A DNA stretch of 32,414 bases, taken from Opitutales bacterium (lineage in GTDB: Bacteria > Verrucomicrobiota > Verrucomicrobiia > Opitutales > Seribacteraceae). A model generated the notes under the pieces. It saw only the letters and a list, made by a program, of their open reading frames with translations. It was not told where the DNA came from and searched no databases. Positions 1 to 8,838 of the stretch are shown one piece after another (position 1 is the first letter of the stretch; every line of letters starts with the position of its first letter). The stretch covers positions 1 to 32,414 of the forward strand of contig JAOFOL010000023.1 in the NCBI GenBank assembly GCA_028042835.1. The letters are read 5' to 3'. The translations under genes and the position numbers were made by a program.

Positions 1-432
1 ATTCACATCAAAAACATCTTGATTCGAATTGGAAGAATTTCCGTCCGTTGTATCCAGGGTGAAAGTACCATTCATATCGGCAAAGCCAGTATGGTCAGGA
101 GAAGCACCTTCTTGATCAGTTGTGTCTAAAGAAAAAAGTACACCGGAATCCCCAAAGCCAGTCTGATTATTGTCAGAATTGCTATGATTACCATCCCTAG
201 TGTCCAAACCAAAGAGTCCGGAATCGGCAAAACCTGAATTATCCGGGTTATACACTCCAGATACATTCGAATTGGTTTCCAGGGAGAATAAATCTGAATC
301 TCCAAAACCAGTCTGATTATTATCCTGAGAAAATAAGCTGGGAATAAATGTTGTGAATGCCCAAAGAAAAATTCCCCAGGTGCTTCCTGCCCGCCTGCCG
401 TCCAAGGTCGGGCGTTTAAAATCTCGGCTCAT
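1..432 (-). CDS. Secreted aspartate-rich repeat protein, 3' end beyond window
   Basis: The frame is open from the ATG at 432 to the window edge (144 codons, no stop), so the C-terminus is missing. The N-terminus is basic, followed by a hydrophobic stretch (about residues 19-36, GIFLWAFTTFIPSLF) ending in SQ, consistent with a signal peptide. The rest is a degenerate repeat of about 30-35 residues built on DNNQTGFGDS, SGFADSGLFGLDT and DSGVLFSLDTT, spaced by Asn/Asp/Ser-rich linkers. I do not recognise a named domain; the Asp/Asn-rich turns suggest a calcium-stabilised surface repeat, which is inference. It lies 45 bp downstream of the SUMF1-like gene on the same strand and is probably co-transcribed. 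Start choice: the only ATG before the signal-like segment. Confidence 0.7.
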   Translation of the reverse strand, partial: MSRDFKRPTLDGRRAGSTWGIFLWAFTTFIPSLFSQDNNQTGFGDSDLFSLETNSNVSGVYNPDNSGFADSGLFGLDTRDGNHSNSDNNQTGFGDSGVLFSLDTTDQEGASPDHTGFADMNGTFTLDTTDGNSSNSNQDVFDVN

Positions 433-477
433 TTGCTTGATCACTTTTGGGTGTCCCAGTGCCAATCAATTATCAGA

Positions 478-2076
478 TTATCTAAAATAACGTGCCGTTC
501 GCAAACCGACTGCAGGAGAAGAATCCTCAGGACTGCCATAAAGAAAGAGATCAAAAAGGCTTTGCGGAGACGTATCCCCCATCCCCCCCCCTGAATCTGC
601 AGGAGCAAATTTTTGGCTTCCTCCGGTTGCAGGGTCGTAATTAGGATCACTTGGGTCAGAGCCCGGATCTGCAGCATCCAGTCCCACAAAGGAACCCCCA
701 TAAACAGATGCGGAGATTACAGTTTCCCCGCCAGGAGCACCACCCATACTTGTCATCAGTTCTTCAGTCCATTCTGCTACATTTCCAATCACATCACGAA
801 CTCCTAGACCATTGACTGGACGGTTACCTGCCGGGCTGGCATTAACATCGTTTACTATATCATCCGGCGTACCCGGGGTAGCATCCGGTCCTTCAGACAT
901 AAAAGAAACGACATATTCCTGAGTAAATGTAGGATGAGTTAAAGGAGTTGCATCCCCCCAAGGCCATGCCTTTTGATTAGTACCGCCCGTCGCGAGTTTT
1001 TGGAATACCAAGGGATCGGGCAAACGATAACCGGTTGCATTATTATCGATATGAAAGAAGAAGTCAGCACTCGGACCGGTGGGGTTCTCCTGAAATTCAA
1101 TCTTGGCAGCTGTTTTGAAAACTGAGGTAAGACCGGCATCATATTGATTGTTATTGTTGAAATCAATGTACTCATCAGCTGTATACGCACCATCTCCATT
1201 TCCATCGGTGAAATTTTCCCCCGGGTCCCATTTCCCATTCTGATTGGTATCATCGGCTCCTAAAGAAAACATATCACCACTATTGGAGATTTGACCATCT
1301 CCGTTAGCATCTCCCTCATACCCTAATTCTGTAGCATCCGTCCAATAAGCAGGCTTAAGCCCCTCTTTTTCAGACCGTGCATTACACCATTTAATTGCCT
1401 GCCAAAAAGAAATCCCTGAACGGGGCATATCATCAGGTTCTCCCGAAGGGGCTAGCGGAATGCCGGAGTATCCATTTGCCAAAGCCCACTGGGCAACCTC
1501 ATTCCATTTTACATTGGTTATTTCATTTTTATCTACATGAACCTTATGAAAAGGATATTCATATGTTGAAATTGTGTCTTCCCATTGCGGAGCTCCGCCT
1601 GCTCCTCCAGGGTCATAAGCTTGGACAAAAAGAACATCCATGAACACCTCTTTTAATCCTGCACTCCCACTTCCGGATCCTCCGCCACCACCACCGCCTG
1701 AACCATTGTATCCGGATGGCTGATCCCCATAGGTCGCAATCACGCGGATTTTCCCTTTGCTGGTAAGTTGATTATCCCAGTCAGCAGCAGCATTCCAAAC
1801 AGCAGTTTTGCCGTTTCCTCCCGATACATTTGCATCCACATCCCCGGTTACATCCTGACAACGAATCGGATAGTTAAGCCCACCATCTGGGCTAAACCAA
1901 ATCTCAACATAGGCTTTCTGCCCTTCATCAAGTTGAAGGTCATACTGTACATCGACGAGTTTTGTTTTATTACCCTCTGTTGTTCGCTGACTGGCAGCGA
2001 TATTTTCGACCAAGGGTGCTGCGGCAAAGGTAAGATTAGAAATAACGGCTGCAATGCAGATAAATAACATTTTCAT
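478..2076 (-). CDS. Secreted SUMF1/formylglycine-generating-enzyme-like protein with Ca-binding-type insert
   Basis: 532 residues. Residues 1-19 form a signal peptide (MKMLFICIAAVISNLTFAA). A beta-rich N-terminal part follows, then a Gly/Ser linker (about 121-140), then an FGE-sulfatase (PF03781) type domain to the end: VHVDKNEITNVKWNEVAQWA (179-198), FWQAIKWCNARS, GYRLPDP, WPWGD, GNVAEWTEE, GGSF and the terminal VGLRTARYFR. Real FGEs oxidise a sulfatase cysteine using two C-terminal cysteines (aerobic type); here the C-terminal part has none, so a non-catalytic or lectin-like role is more likely (inference). Residues about 255-315 interrupt the domain with DxNxDG loops (DANGDGQIS, DTNQNGKWDPGE, DGNGDGAYT) resembling EF-hand or thrombospondin type 3 loops. 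It is the first gene of a minus-strand pair with the repeat protein. No clear Shine-Dalgarno. Confidence 0.85.
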   Translation of the reverse strand: MKMLFICIAAVISNLTFAAAPLVENIAASQRTTEGNKTKLVDVQYDLQLDEGQKAYVEIWFSPDGGLNYPIRCQDVTGDVDANVSGGNGKTAVWNAAADWDNQLTSKGKIRVIATYGDQPSGYNGSGGGGGGGSGSGSAGLKEVFMDVLFVQAYDPGGAGGAPQWEDTISTYEYPFHKVHVDKNEITNVKWNEVAQWALANGYSGIPLAPSGEPDDMPRSGISFWQAIKWCNARSEKEGLKPAYWTDATELGYEGDANGDGQISNSGDMFSLGADDTNQNGKWDPGENFTDGNGDGAYTADEYIDFNNNNQYDAGLTSVFKTAAKIEFQENPTGPSADFFFHIDNNATGYRLPDPLVFQKLATGGTNQKAWPWGDATPLTHPTFTQEYVVSFMSEGPDATPGTPDDIVNDVNASPAGNRPVNGLGVRDVIGNVAEWTEELMTSMGGAPGGETVISASVYGGSFVGLDAADPGSDPSDPNYDPATGGSQKFAPADSGGGMGDTSPQSLFDLFLYGSPEDSSPAVGLRTARYFR

Positions 2077-2258
2077 AGGAAAAATAAGCGGGCTGTTTTG
2101 GGACTTGGATGTATTAGTGCTAATTACAGTTAGCAGTTCTTGAAGTAATATTACATTAGATTAAGGAATTTCTCCAAATGATGTCCATAATTAATTAGGG
2201 TTTACAAGAATTAAATAGGTAGTTGCCAAAATAAACTGATTATGTTGAAAGAAGATAG

Positions 2259-2300
2259 TTGCCCGGATGGCGGAATTGGTAGACGCGCTGGATTCAAAAT
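2259..2300 (+). repeat. attL: 42-bp copy of the 5' half of tRNA-Leu
   Basis: These 42 bases are identical to 16524-16565, which begin two bases before the intact tRNA-Leu gene and end in its anticodon arm (…GGATTCAAAAT). After this point the left copy continues into unrelated sequence (tttagattagcg) and no 3' half or acceptor partner follows, so it is not a functional tRNA. Together with the integrase gene 52 bp downstream it marks one end of an integrated island. Crossover somewhere inside the 42 bp is certain; the exact base is not visible. Confidence 0.92.
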
Positions 2301-2352
2301 TTTAGATTAGCGCACTAGATGTAGCGTAGGTCCCGCATAAACACTGGACACT

Positions 2353-3528
2353 ATGAAAAACCCATACTACATCAAGACTATGAACCACACACCACCTATG
2401 CGCAAATTAGGCGCTAAATCCCGAGTAGGAACACGCATATATAAAAAAACTGCGGATGGTGTTTTCTTTTACCGACCAACGGTAGATGGAAAGCAGCATT
2501 ATTTTCCTCTCGGATATGATAAACGAAAGGCACTTGATCTTGCTGACAAGATTCGTGCAGCCAAAACGCTCTACCCAATTAAAGAGGTAATTGAGATGTA
2601 TCATAAAAAGCGTTTTCAGGAAGAAAAGGATCCGACTCCGAAAGTCTCGGAAGTCGAAAAGCGATTAAGTGAGCATCATGTAGCCCTGGGGATAAATAAG
2701 AAAACAGTAAAAGATTATATGGATGCACTGAAACGAATCATTCGAGTAGTAACGAATGAAAAGGATGTCGATGATTTCGACTGCGGGGAATTAAATGAGA
2801 GCTTTATAAATGGATATAAAATGCTCGCACTCGCAGGGCTCAGCGATGAGGGCAAAATCCAATCTCGAAAGCGGACAATCAATACAAAGCTTCGATCTGC
2901 CAAAGCTATATTTAATCATAGAATCTATGATGGGTTTTGCATAGATTTCAATGAATCTTTGCAGGAAACTGATTTCTTCAAGAAGCTGGGCAAGCAGTAT
3001 AAACTACCACCCATGAAATTAATTCAGAATACCTTCGACCTTTGGCATTCGACCAACGGCGATGTCCATACGCTGATGGGCGTATCCCTGATTTTTGGAT
3101 TGCGTCGGAATGAAATATTCCATGCTCGACGGGACTGGTTTAGTTTTGAGGGTGAAAAGGCTCGGGTAAATGTAGAAGCGGAGAAAAGGTTTAAGCCGAA
3201 GGGTGGACATGAAGGGCATTCGATGGGAAATAAGGCCCTAGCCAAACGAATTCTTAATAAAGCGTCGGGTGATGATTATTTAATTAATAATCGTGCGGAT
3301 AATGGACGCCCTGTTTACAGCGAAGCTTTAGAGCTTTTGAGAGATATCGGATGGGATAGACCTAGTCCCTTGCATGAACTGCGAAAATTATTTGGTAGTT
3401 TTGTATCAACGACCGAGAGTTTATATACCTCCCAGAAATGGTGTAGGCATGCAGATTCTAAGACTACGAGCGAAAGCTACAGTGATTTGATCGAGGATAA
3501 AAAAGTTATATCTCGCTGGGTTGCCTAG
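2353..3528 (+). CDS. int: Tyrosine-type site-specific recombinase (island integrase)
   Basis: 391 residues if begun at 2353; in-frame ATGs at 2380 and 2398 are possible alternatives, the last just before MRKLGAKSRVGTRIYKK. The C-terminal catalytic domain shows the full active-site set: Arg in IFGLRRNEIF (R251/R252), a lysine in the beta-hairpin (VEAEKRFKPKGG, near 278), H-x-x-R in LHELRK (H341, R344), His in CRHADSKTT (H366) and the nucleophile Tyr in SESYSDL (Y376). The middle part (about 75-200) is helical like an SAM-like core-binding domain. It should cut and rejoin DNA at the tRNA-Leu anticodon arm to integrate and excise the island. It is read away from attL, so after integration the chromosomal tRNA promoter points into it. 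The frame looks intact and the protein probably active. Confidence 0.93.
   Translation: MKNPYYIKTMNHTPPMRKLGAKSRVGTRIYKKTADGVFFYRPTVDGKQHYFPLGYDKRKALDLADKIRAAKTLYPIKEVIEMYHKKRFQEEKDPTPKVSEVEKRLSEHHVALGINKKTVKDYMDALKRIIRVVTNEKDVDDFDCGELNESFINGYKMLALAGLSDEGKIQSRKRTINTKLRSAKAIFNHRIYDGFCIDFNESLQETDFFKKLGKQYKLPPMKLIQNTFDLWHSTNGDVHTLMGVSLIFGLRRNEIFHARRDWFSFEGEKARVNVEAEKRFKPKGGHEGHSMGNKALAKRILNKASGDDYLINNRADNGRPVYSEALELLRDIGWDRPSPLHELRKLFGSFVSTTESLYTSQKWCRHADSKTTSESYSDLIEDKKVISRWVA
2383..2394 (+). repeat. 12-bp motif AACCACACACCA, copy 1
   Basis: First of four plus-strand copies, all inside the island. It lies within the 5' end of the integrase gene, four bases before the in-frame ATG at 2398, so if translation starts there the motif is in the leader. 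Function unknown. Confidence 0.5.
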
Positions 3529-3680
3529 CGGGTTTCAGGAACGAGAATGACTCCATCCTGAACGCCTCAAACTTTTGGAAACTTTAGCTTTTTCAACCTA
3601 CATTGACGAATTCCGTGGGACTTAAACCCTACCCGGCGACACATCAAAAGCTTTGACAACCCCAATAATATTGGCGAATT

Positions 3681-6476
3681 ATGCAAAGCATGTATTCACT
3701 AAGGCAGATACTAATCCTTTTATTTGGAGTGGTAATCTCTTTGCAGGCGGTTCCCCCTGTCCTCAATTATGCAGGTCAGGTAGCGGTCAATGGCGAAGCC
3801 TTTGAAGGCAATGGCTTGTTCAAGTTCGCCTTGGTCAATTCGGATGAGAACGCGACCTATTGGAGCAATGACGGGACGAGTGTGAATGGATCGGAACCTA
3901 AGGCTTCCGTATCAGTTCCCGTAAACGGAGGATTATATTCGATCCTCTTGGGCAACACCGCCCAGCAAGGCATGGGGGAGATTGATCCTGCGGTGTTTGC
4001 TCAGCATACCGATGCCAAGTTGCGGGTATGGTTTAGCGATGGGGTCAATGGGTTTCAGCAGTTAAGCCCTGACCGTCCTTTTGCATCGGTGCCTTATGCG
4101 TTTACGGCGGGGACTGCGCAGACGGCAGGTTCAGCTACCATTGCGGATGGCTCGATTAATAAGTCAATGCTTGGGAGTGATGTGATTGCTGACCTGAACA
4201 AGACTGTAACCATTACCCGTGACATGCTGCCTCAGGATGTACGGGACGACTTAAATAAAACGATTACGATTACCAGGAATATGTTGCCTGCAGATGTATT
4301 GAGTGACCTGAATCGCACCATATCAAAATCCATGTTAGGAAGTGATGTACTTGCCGACTTAAACAAGTCCTCCACAACCCCTTCGCCCATTACTTTATCG
4401 ATGCTTGCCCCTGAAGTGACCGCCAAGTTGGATCAGAATGGATCAGGAGGAAATACCACTGTCATTAATCCACCCGTTGTTGGAAGTACTCTTGCATTAC
4501 CTTACGGACAAAATGCTCCTGCGGGGTATTCACTTTATCAGCGGGGGGAGGCTAAGGCGTTGGTTTGGGAAGAGAAGGCTCCTGTGAGTGTGGCGAGGTA
4601 TGCTTATGATGGAGTGGAGGTTTTGGGCGGTAAAATTTATTTTATAGGGGGTCATAATGGGGCAGGATCTAAAAATATTGCAGAGAGATATGAATCTGCG
4701 ACTAATTCATGGGAATCTCTCAATTCCATGTCAGTAGCTAGGCATGGAGTTGCATCTGCCGTACTTAATGGGAAATTTTACGCAATCGGAGGTTTAAATG
4801 GCTCGAATAATTTGTCTAGTGTTGTAATATATGATCCATCGACAGAAAGTTGGTCGGCAGGAGTTGCTCTACCAAGTGCAGTAAGTCACGCAAGTGCAAT
4901 GACAGTTAACGGGAAGATTTATTTAATTGGCGGTAAAAATGCATCTAACCAAAAAATTGATCAAGTTCTATGCTTTGATCCATCTTCAAATCAATGGTCT
5001 ACTAAAGCAAATATGCCGACCGCAAGAGAATCGATGAAACTTGTTTGGTTTGAGGATCGGATTTGGGCAATCGGAGGAAAGGACGACGGAAACTACTTAA
5101 ATACAGTAGAAAGCTACCTCCCGAATTCGGATTCATGGCAAACGGAAGCTTACCTATTAATAAATAGATTCCATCAAGTATCTTGGGTAGCAAATGGTAG
5201 AATCTATACGGGCGGTGGCTATAATGGTACATCCTATCTAGATTCGGTTGAGGTTTATGATCCAGCAACCAAACAATGGTCGAATGCGGGTAGTTTGCCT
5301 GGAAGTAAATATGTAACAGGCACCGTCGTCCTCAACAATACAGTATATGTAATCGCAGGATCAACCGCATCAGGCGTCTACTCCAACAAAGTCTACGCCG
5401 CCGACCTGAACGCCTCCGTGGAAGGCGTCTACGACTTGTACCGCAGGGACGGCAATGCTTCCGCGGGTACGCCCCTCGTTCAGGCGGAAGTGGCGGATGG
5501 ATCAGTGACGGGGAGTAAGATGGCAAATAATACGATTACCACCACTCAGCTCAACGAGCAGATTCTTAAGTATCTGAAACCTGAGATTAGCCAACAGCCT
5601 CAAACCTTTTCCGTTCTAGCAGGCAGTAATACATCCTTTTCCGTTACCGCCGAAGGCAAATACCTGAGTTACCAATGGAAAAAGGATGGCAGTAATGTGA
5701 CTGGCGAAACTAATGCCACCCTTAAAATCACCGATGCCAATGCCACCCAACACGACGGAAATTATTCCGTGGTGGTGAGTAATGAATTTGGAAATGTTGA
5801 ATCAAATGCTTCCGAATTTCTAGTCATCAATCAAAATAGAATTACTCAGGGATTGGTTGGTTGGTGGCCATTGGACGGAAACGCATCTGATATGTCAGGT
5901 AATGGAAATGATGGTATAATTAAGGGAGCGATTCCTGAAATGGATCGTAGAGGTGTTTCAGGAAAAGCTTATTATTTGGACGGAGTTGATGACGAAATTA
6001 CACTTGGAAACAGTTCAATTCTTAATCCTACCAACACAATGACTTTGTCTGTTTGGTTCAAGATTGAATCTTGGAAGCGTAGTCCAATAATTGAAAGATA
6101 TAATACAGATTCTGGTCAAAAAGCTTACATATTGGATGCTCCACGAGTCAACACGAGGGTTTTAAGATTTAGAGCATTTGTGGCAAATAATTCTCAGCAT
6201 ACAGAAATTAGTAGCTCGCAGCTCCAACTAGATACCTTTTACAATGCGTCTGCAACCTATGATTCAAATAATGAATCATGTTTGTTTTTAAACGGCGTTT
6301 TGCAAAGCAGACAAAATGTTTCTGCTCAAATTCAGTCAACTACAAGTGAAACTACACTAGGCGGTTATGTATTTTCCCAACAAAATTATTTCCATGGCAC
6401 AATCGACGATGTCCGCATCTACGACCGTGCCTTATCCGCCGAAGAAGTGCAGGCTCTGTACAACTTGGGGCAGTAG
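3681..6476 (+). CDS. Secreted Kelch propeller / Ig-like / LamG mosaic surface protein
   Basis: 931 residues. Residues 1-23 are a signal peptide. Residues 24-145 form a beta-rich head (VLNYAGQVAVNGEAFEG… PFASVPYAFTAGTAQ) seen at the N-terminus of many secreted bacterial adhesins and fibre-like proteins. Residues about 150-250 repeat the unit SMLGSDVLADLNK / DMLPQDVRDDLNK. Six Kelch repeats follow (about 300-570; each has IGG and a YDPxxxxW-type strand), enough for a closed beta-propeller. An Ig-like domain lies at about 630-705 (YQWKKDGSNVTGETNATLKI) and a LamG/concanavalin-like domain at about 715-931 (GLVGWWPLDGNASDMSGNGN … IDDVRIYDRALSAEE). It is likely an adhesin or glycan-binding protein outside the cell (inference). 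Base use is mosaic: the Kelch core and LamG core are AT-rich, while the joins around 5335-5560 and the last 75 bases are GC-rich. No membrane anchor is visible. Confidence 0.85.
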   Translation: MQSMYSLRQILILLFGVVISLQAVPPVLNYAGQVAVNGEAFEGNGLFKFALVNSDENATYWSNDGTSVNGSEPKASVSVPVNGGLYSILLGNTAQQGMGEIDPAVFAQHTDAKLRVWFSDGVNGFQQLSPDRPFASVPYAFTAGTAQTAGSATIADGSINKSMLGSDVIADLNKTVTITRDMLPQDVRDDLNKTITITRNMLPADVLSDLNRTISKSMLGSDVLADLNKSSTTPSPITLSMLAPEVTAKLDQNGSGGNTTVINPPVVGSTLALPYGQNAPAGYSLYQRGEAKALVWEEKAPVSVARYAYDGVEVLGGKIYFIGGHNGAGSKNIAERYESATNSWESLNSMSVARHGVASAVLNGKFYAIGGLNGSNNLSSVVIYDPSTESWSAGVALPSAVSHASAMTVNGKIYLIGGKNASNQKIDQVLCFDPSSNQWSTKANMPTARESMKLVWFEDRIWAIGGKDDGNYLNTVESYLPNSDSWQTEAYLLINRFHQVSWVANGRIYTGGGYNGTSYLDSVEVYDPATKQWSNAGSLPGSKYVTGTVVLNNTVYVIAGSTASGVYSNKVYAADLNASVEGVYDLYRRDGNASAGTPLVQAEVADGSVTGSKMANNTITTTQLNEQILKYLKPEISQQPQTFSVLAGSNTSFSVTAEGKYLSYQWKKDGSNVTGETNATLKITDANATQHDGNYSVVVSNEFGNVESNASEFLVINQNRITQGLVGWWPLDGNASDMSGNGNDGIIKGAIPEMDRRGVSGKAYYLDGVDDEITLGNSSILNPTNTMTLSVWFKIESWKRSPIIERYNTDSGQKAYILDAPRVNTRVLRFRAFVANNSQHTEISSSQLQLDTFYNASATYDSNNESCLFLNGVLQSRQNVSAQIQSTTSETTLGGYVFSQQNYFHGTIDDVRIYDRALSAEEVQALYNLGQ

Positions 6477-6482
6477 TCCCAC

Positions 6483-6839
6483 ATGAATCTCCGCACCAAC
6501 ATATACCTTTCTAAATGCTATCGTAATCTGGACATAAAAGCTATTCTATTAACTCTGTTTGTCATTTGGTAGGGATGGAAATTGTAGGTATCTTTTTGGG
6601 GAATTTGGACGCTTGGGCGGGCTCACAAGTCATACCGCAGAGGGTATGTTTCTGAATGGAAAAAGACTCATAAGACTGGTAGAAAGTTTTATAAACATGA
6701 TGACCCCATTAGTTTTTGGACTCACATCATTGCGGAAAGCGTAATAGGAGTTGGAATAATTGTATTATGCCTTTACTGCTTAAGCTTGCCTCCTAATGAA
6801 GGTCTTCCACAAAAGGGTCCAGTATTTCCTCTAAGGTAA
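6483..6839 (+). pseudogene. Degenerate TPR 5' end (copy 1) running into a broken membrane protein
   Basis: The frame starts six bases after the LamG gene stop with ATGAATCTCCGCACC, matching the start of the TPR gene at 9240 (MNLRT, then LSK, YRNL). It then runs through two in-frame TAG codons (6570-6572 and 6585-6587) and stays in the same frame to a TAA at 6837-6839. The downstream part (VSFWGIWTLGRAHKSYRRGY … WTHIIAESVIGVGIIVLCLY) reads as a basic segment plus a C-terminal membrane helix. The piece after the second TAG has no ATG, GTG or TTG of its own. I read it as a dead fusion of a TPR gene start with a small membrane protein. Readthrough of the two ambers is a weaker alternative. Confidence 0.6.
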
Positions 6840-6904
6840 TTCTATACTGCAAACCACTACGACAAGTGGTGTTCAAGACTAAGCCCCTACCATCCTCCAA
6901 CCCT

Positions 6905-6967
6905 TTGAACCTCGGGCCCCACCTATCCATCTCCAGCGGATTCCGCGAGATGGGTATATTTTGCTAA
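6905..6967 (+). pseudogene. Degenerate TPR 5' end, copy 2
   Basis: A 21-codon frame TTG AAC CTC … TAA encodes LNLGPHLSISSGFREMGIFC, which lines up with MNLRTHLSRSNGYRELGMYD at the start of the TPR gene at 9240. The shared DNA includes CCCACCTATCC, and TTCCGCGAGATGGG against TACCGCGAGTTGGG. It ends after the shared part, so only the seed of the gene is present. Confidence 0.6.
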
Positions 6968-7148
6968 GTCGATCTTGTTTATAAAATTAGTGTAAGCTTA
7001 TAATGGGCGAATCCCATGTTGGTTTTTCTGTGTTTTTGCTCATCCTAGTAGGATAAGTCTTGGGGCGTTTATTTAGCTACACTACGGGGTGTCATATGTG
7101 TCATTGAGTTAGTGGCAAATTATATCGGACTGATAACCGTAACACAAA

Positions 7149-7343
7149 TCAGCGGATGCTCAGGCATCCGCCTCTGCCATGCACATAATCCTGAACATAT
7201 CTGTCCAAGTGACGAAGGAGAACATCATGGGACTTGTCCGTTCTGCGATAGATAAACTTTAATTGAACAGAGTAAGAAAGGTAAGCCCGGTAGTCGCCAA
7301 TGTAATAATAGAGGTGACCATTATGCGAATGATACTTAGGCAT
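7149..7343 (-). CDS. Small hypothetical protein, Tyr/His-rich
   Basis: 64 codons from an ATG at 7343. The product is rich in Tyr, His and Arg (HLYYYIGDYRAYLSYSV, HDVLLRHLDRYVQDYVHG). No family is recognised and no Shine-Dalgarno is visible. Its support is that nothing else occupies this DNA and that an 8-bp perfect hairpin sits exactly at its stop codon, as a terminator would. It could be a chance ORF in decayed DNA. Confidence 0.35.
   Translation of the reverse strand: MPKYHSHNGHLYYYIGDYRAYLSYSVQLKFIYRRTDKSHDVLLRHLDRYVQDYVHGRGGCLSIR
7151..7170 (-). terminator. Perfect 8-bp hairpin at the end of the minus-strand ORF
   Basis: GCGGATGC-TCAG-GCATCCGC is a perfect inverted repeat with a 4-base loop. 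On the minus strand it is followed by tgatttgtgtt, which is only moderately T-rich, so termination is plausible but not strong. Confidence 0.45.
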
Positions 7344-7577
7344 TGATTGTCGATAAGCATACTTACAAATCGCAAGTGTAGTCAGTTCAGATCAATAATG
7401 GGTGATTCTATTAGAGAATCTGCTTCATTGAAGCGTAAGGACTTTAGTGAAACTTATACGAATAGTGAATGTCTGAACCAGTAAAAGTAAGAAAGCCAAT
7501 CCTTTTCACCAAGTCTCGACCCTACCAGGTCAAGACAAAGGTCTTGCCTAGCAAGGCGAACCATAAGAAAAAAATTT

Positions 7578-7883
7578 ATGGCAAAGAAAAAGGAAGAAGT
7601 TTCTGATGAATTTAAGTCAGATATATACGAGCATTACCAAAACAGCGTCTCATTGTATATGCTTTTGAGAATGGAAGCAGAGAGAGTTAAGCGAGAGATT
7701 AAAATAAATGCAGAGGAACATGATCCAAAGAGGATGCGTAGAGATTTGCATGATGCAAACATGGTGCAAATGTTCAGCAGTAGACTTATCGCCAATCTTG
7801 CTGAAATAACAAGAAAATCCTATGAGACTAAGAAAGTTCTTGGTACTACAGTAAAGACTCTTTCCGAACAGGACATAGCCTAA
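7578..7883 (+). CDS. Small hypothetical, helical charged protein
   Basis: 101 residues starting MAKKKEEVSDEFKSDIYEHY. It is strongly charged and predicted by eye to be nearly all helical (long runs such as MLLRMEAERVKREIKINAEE, then LIANLAEITRKSYETKK), with no signal peptide or membrane segment. No family is recognised. It stands alone, plus strand, with A-rich DNA (aagaaaaaaattt) but no clear Shine-Dalgarno before the ATG. Size and composition resemble small cytoplasmic phage or island proteins that act as structural or DNA-packaging helpers, but that is only a guess. Confidence 0.6.
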   Translation: MAKKKEEVSDEFKSDIYEHYQNSVSLYMLLRMEAERVKREIKINAEEHDPKRMRRDLHDANMVQMFSSRLIANLAEITRKSYETKKVLGTTVKTLSEQDIA

Positions 7884-8057
7884 TCGATACATAAGAAGCT
7901 TTATAGCATTAACACTCTACACGATCTGCCACCAGGAATTGTGTTTCGTGCTAGGCTACCTTTTTTCTGAACAAATGATCGATAATCGTTGAGACTGAAT
8001 AGTTATCCTATTAAGTTGGCTTGACGAGGGGTGGGAGGTTTGGTTTGGTTTAGCTAT

Positions 8058-8660
8058 ATGAAAACTGTGCTACTTTCACTGATTCTTTCTTTTCCGCTCT
8101 TGTTAAACGGGGACGATGAACCTATCGATTATGATCGTTTGGAAAAACGCGAAGTAAATGGTGAGGTATTACTTTTTATCGTTGATAGTAAGAATCCTTT
8201 TACCGGTACAACCACCACTTTAAGGTACGAGAATGGGCAGAAGCGGGGTGCATTGGGTTTCAAGGCCGGAAAGCAGGATGGGCTAGCGACTAGTTGGTAC
8301 AAGAATGGACAGAAAAAAGATGAAGGTTACATGACTGATGCAAAATACTCTGGGTCATATAAAAGTTGGTATGAAAACGGACAGAAAAAGTCAGAAAAAA
8401 ATTTTAAGGACGGTGAGTGGGAGGGGCTTAGAACTACATGGCACGAGAATGGGCAAAAAAAGTCGGAATCAAACTTCAAGGAAGGAAAGCCGGATGGACT
8501 TATGACTTGGTGGTATGAAAACGGACAGAAACATTCAGAAAGGAACTATAAAGAAGGCAAGCCCGATGGAGTTCATATTTCTTATGATAAAACGGGGAAA
8601 GAAACCTTCAGAAGCTCATACTTCCAAGGAATCTTGAAGTCCCTGGTTAAATCTCCTTGA
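8058..8660 (+). CDS. Secreted YwqK-type MORN repeat protein (small copy)
   Basis: 200 residues from the ATG at 8058, chosen because a signal peptide begins there (MKTVLLSLILSFPLLLNG); an upstream GTG at 8031 is possible. After a head segment (VNGEVLLFIVDSKNPFTGTT) come six repeats of the MORN_2/YwqK type, each like WYENGQKKSExNFKxGxxxG. Databases often call such proteins 'YwqK family antitoxin', but the biochemical role is not established and no toxin partner is visible here. It has the same head-plus-repeat architecture as both halves of the large copy at 10188-11711 on the other strand. Its stop TGA overlaps the TTG of a TPR gene fragment (TTGA). Confidence 0.8.
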   Translation: MKTVLLSLILSFPLLLNGDDEPIDYDRLEKREVNGEVLLFIVDSKNPFTGTTTTLRYENGQKRGALGFKAGKQDGLATSWYKNGQKKDEGYMTDAKYSGSYKSWYENGQKKSEKNFKDGEWEGLRTTWHENGQKKSESNFKEGKPDGLMTWWYENGQKHSERNYKEGKPDGVHISYDKTGKETFRSSYFQGILKSLVKSP

Positions 8661-8824
8661 AAACCTCCATCCACCTATCCCGCTTCAACGGTTACCGCGA
8701 GTTGGGAATGTACGACGAATCAATCAACCAAGACGATGTGTGGACATACGAAGTCATCAAAGCGAAGTATCTGACCTATCGGGATGCCAAGGAATGGGAG
8801 GTTTCGAAGGTAAGCAGAGGATAG
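8657..8824 (+). pseudogene. Truncated TPR gene, copy 3
   Basis: A 56-codon frame, TTG start overlapping the stop of the YwqK gene. It encodes HLSRFNGYRELGMYDESI and later KYLTYRDAKEWE, nearly identical in DNA and protein to the start of the TPR gene at 9240, then diverges at VSKVSRG and stops. The break falls just before the membrane protein gene at 8839, as if that gene's arrival replaced the rest. In the middle, NQDDVWTYEVIKA differs from LELEEI-GEDRWHPSVVEA of the other copy, so this is a diverged paralogue rather than a fresh duplicate. Confidence 0.65.
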
Positions 8825-8838
8825 GCTTTCTTAAAAGA

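Larger units (their letters stand above)
6968..7577 (+). other. Mostly non-coding stretch with inverted repeats
   Basis: About 610 bp between the second TPR fragment and the 101-codon gene. No long plus-strand frame is present. It holds a weak minus-strand ORF with a perfect hairpin at its end (listed separately), an inverted repeat GATTCT-ATTAG-AGAATC near 7403-7419, and a short stem CTTGCCTAGCAAGG near 7542, about 20 bases before the next gene. A 28-codon ORF at 7398-7484 has nothing to support it. Confidence 0.5.
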
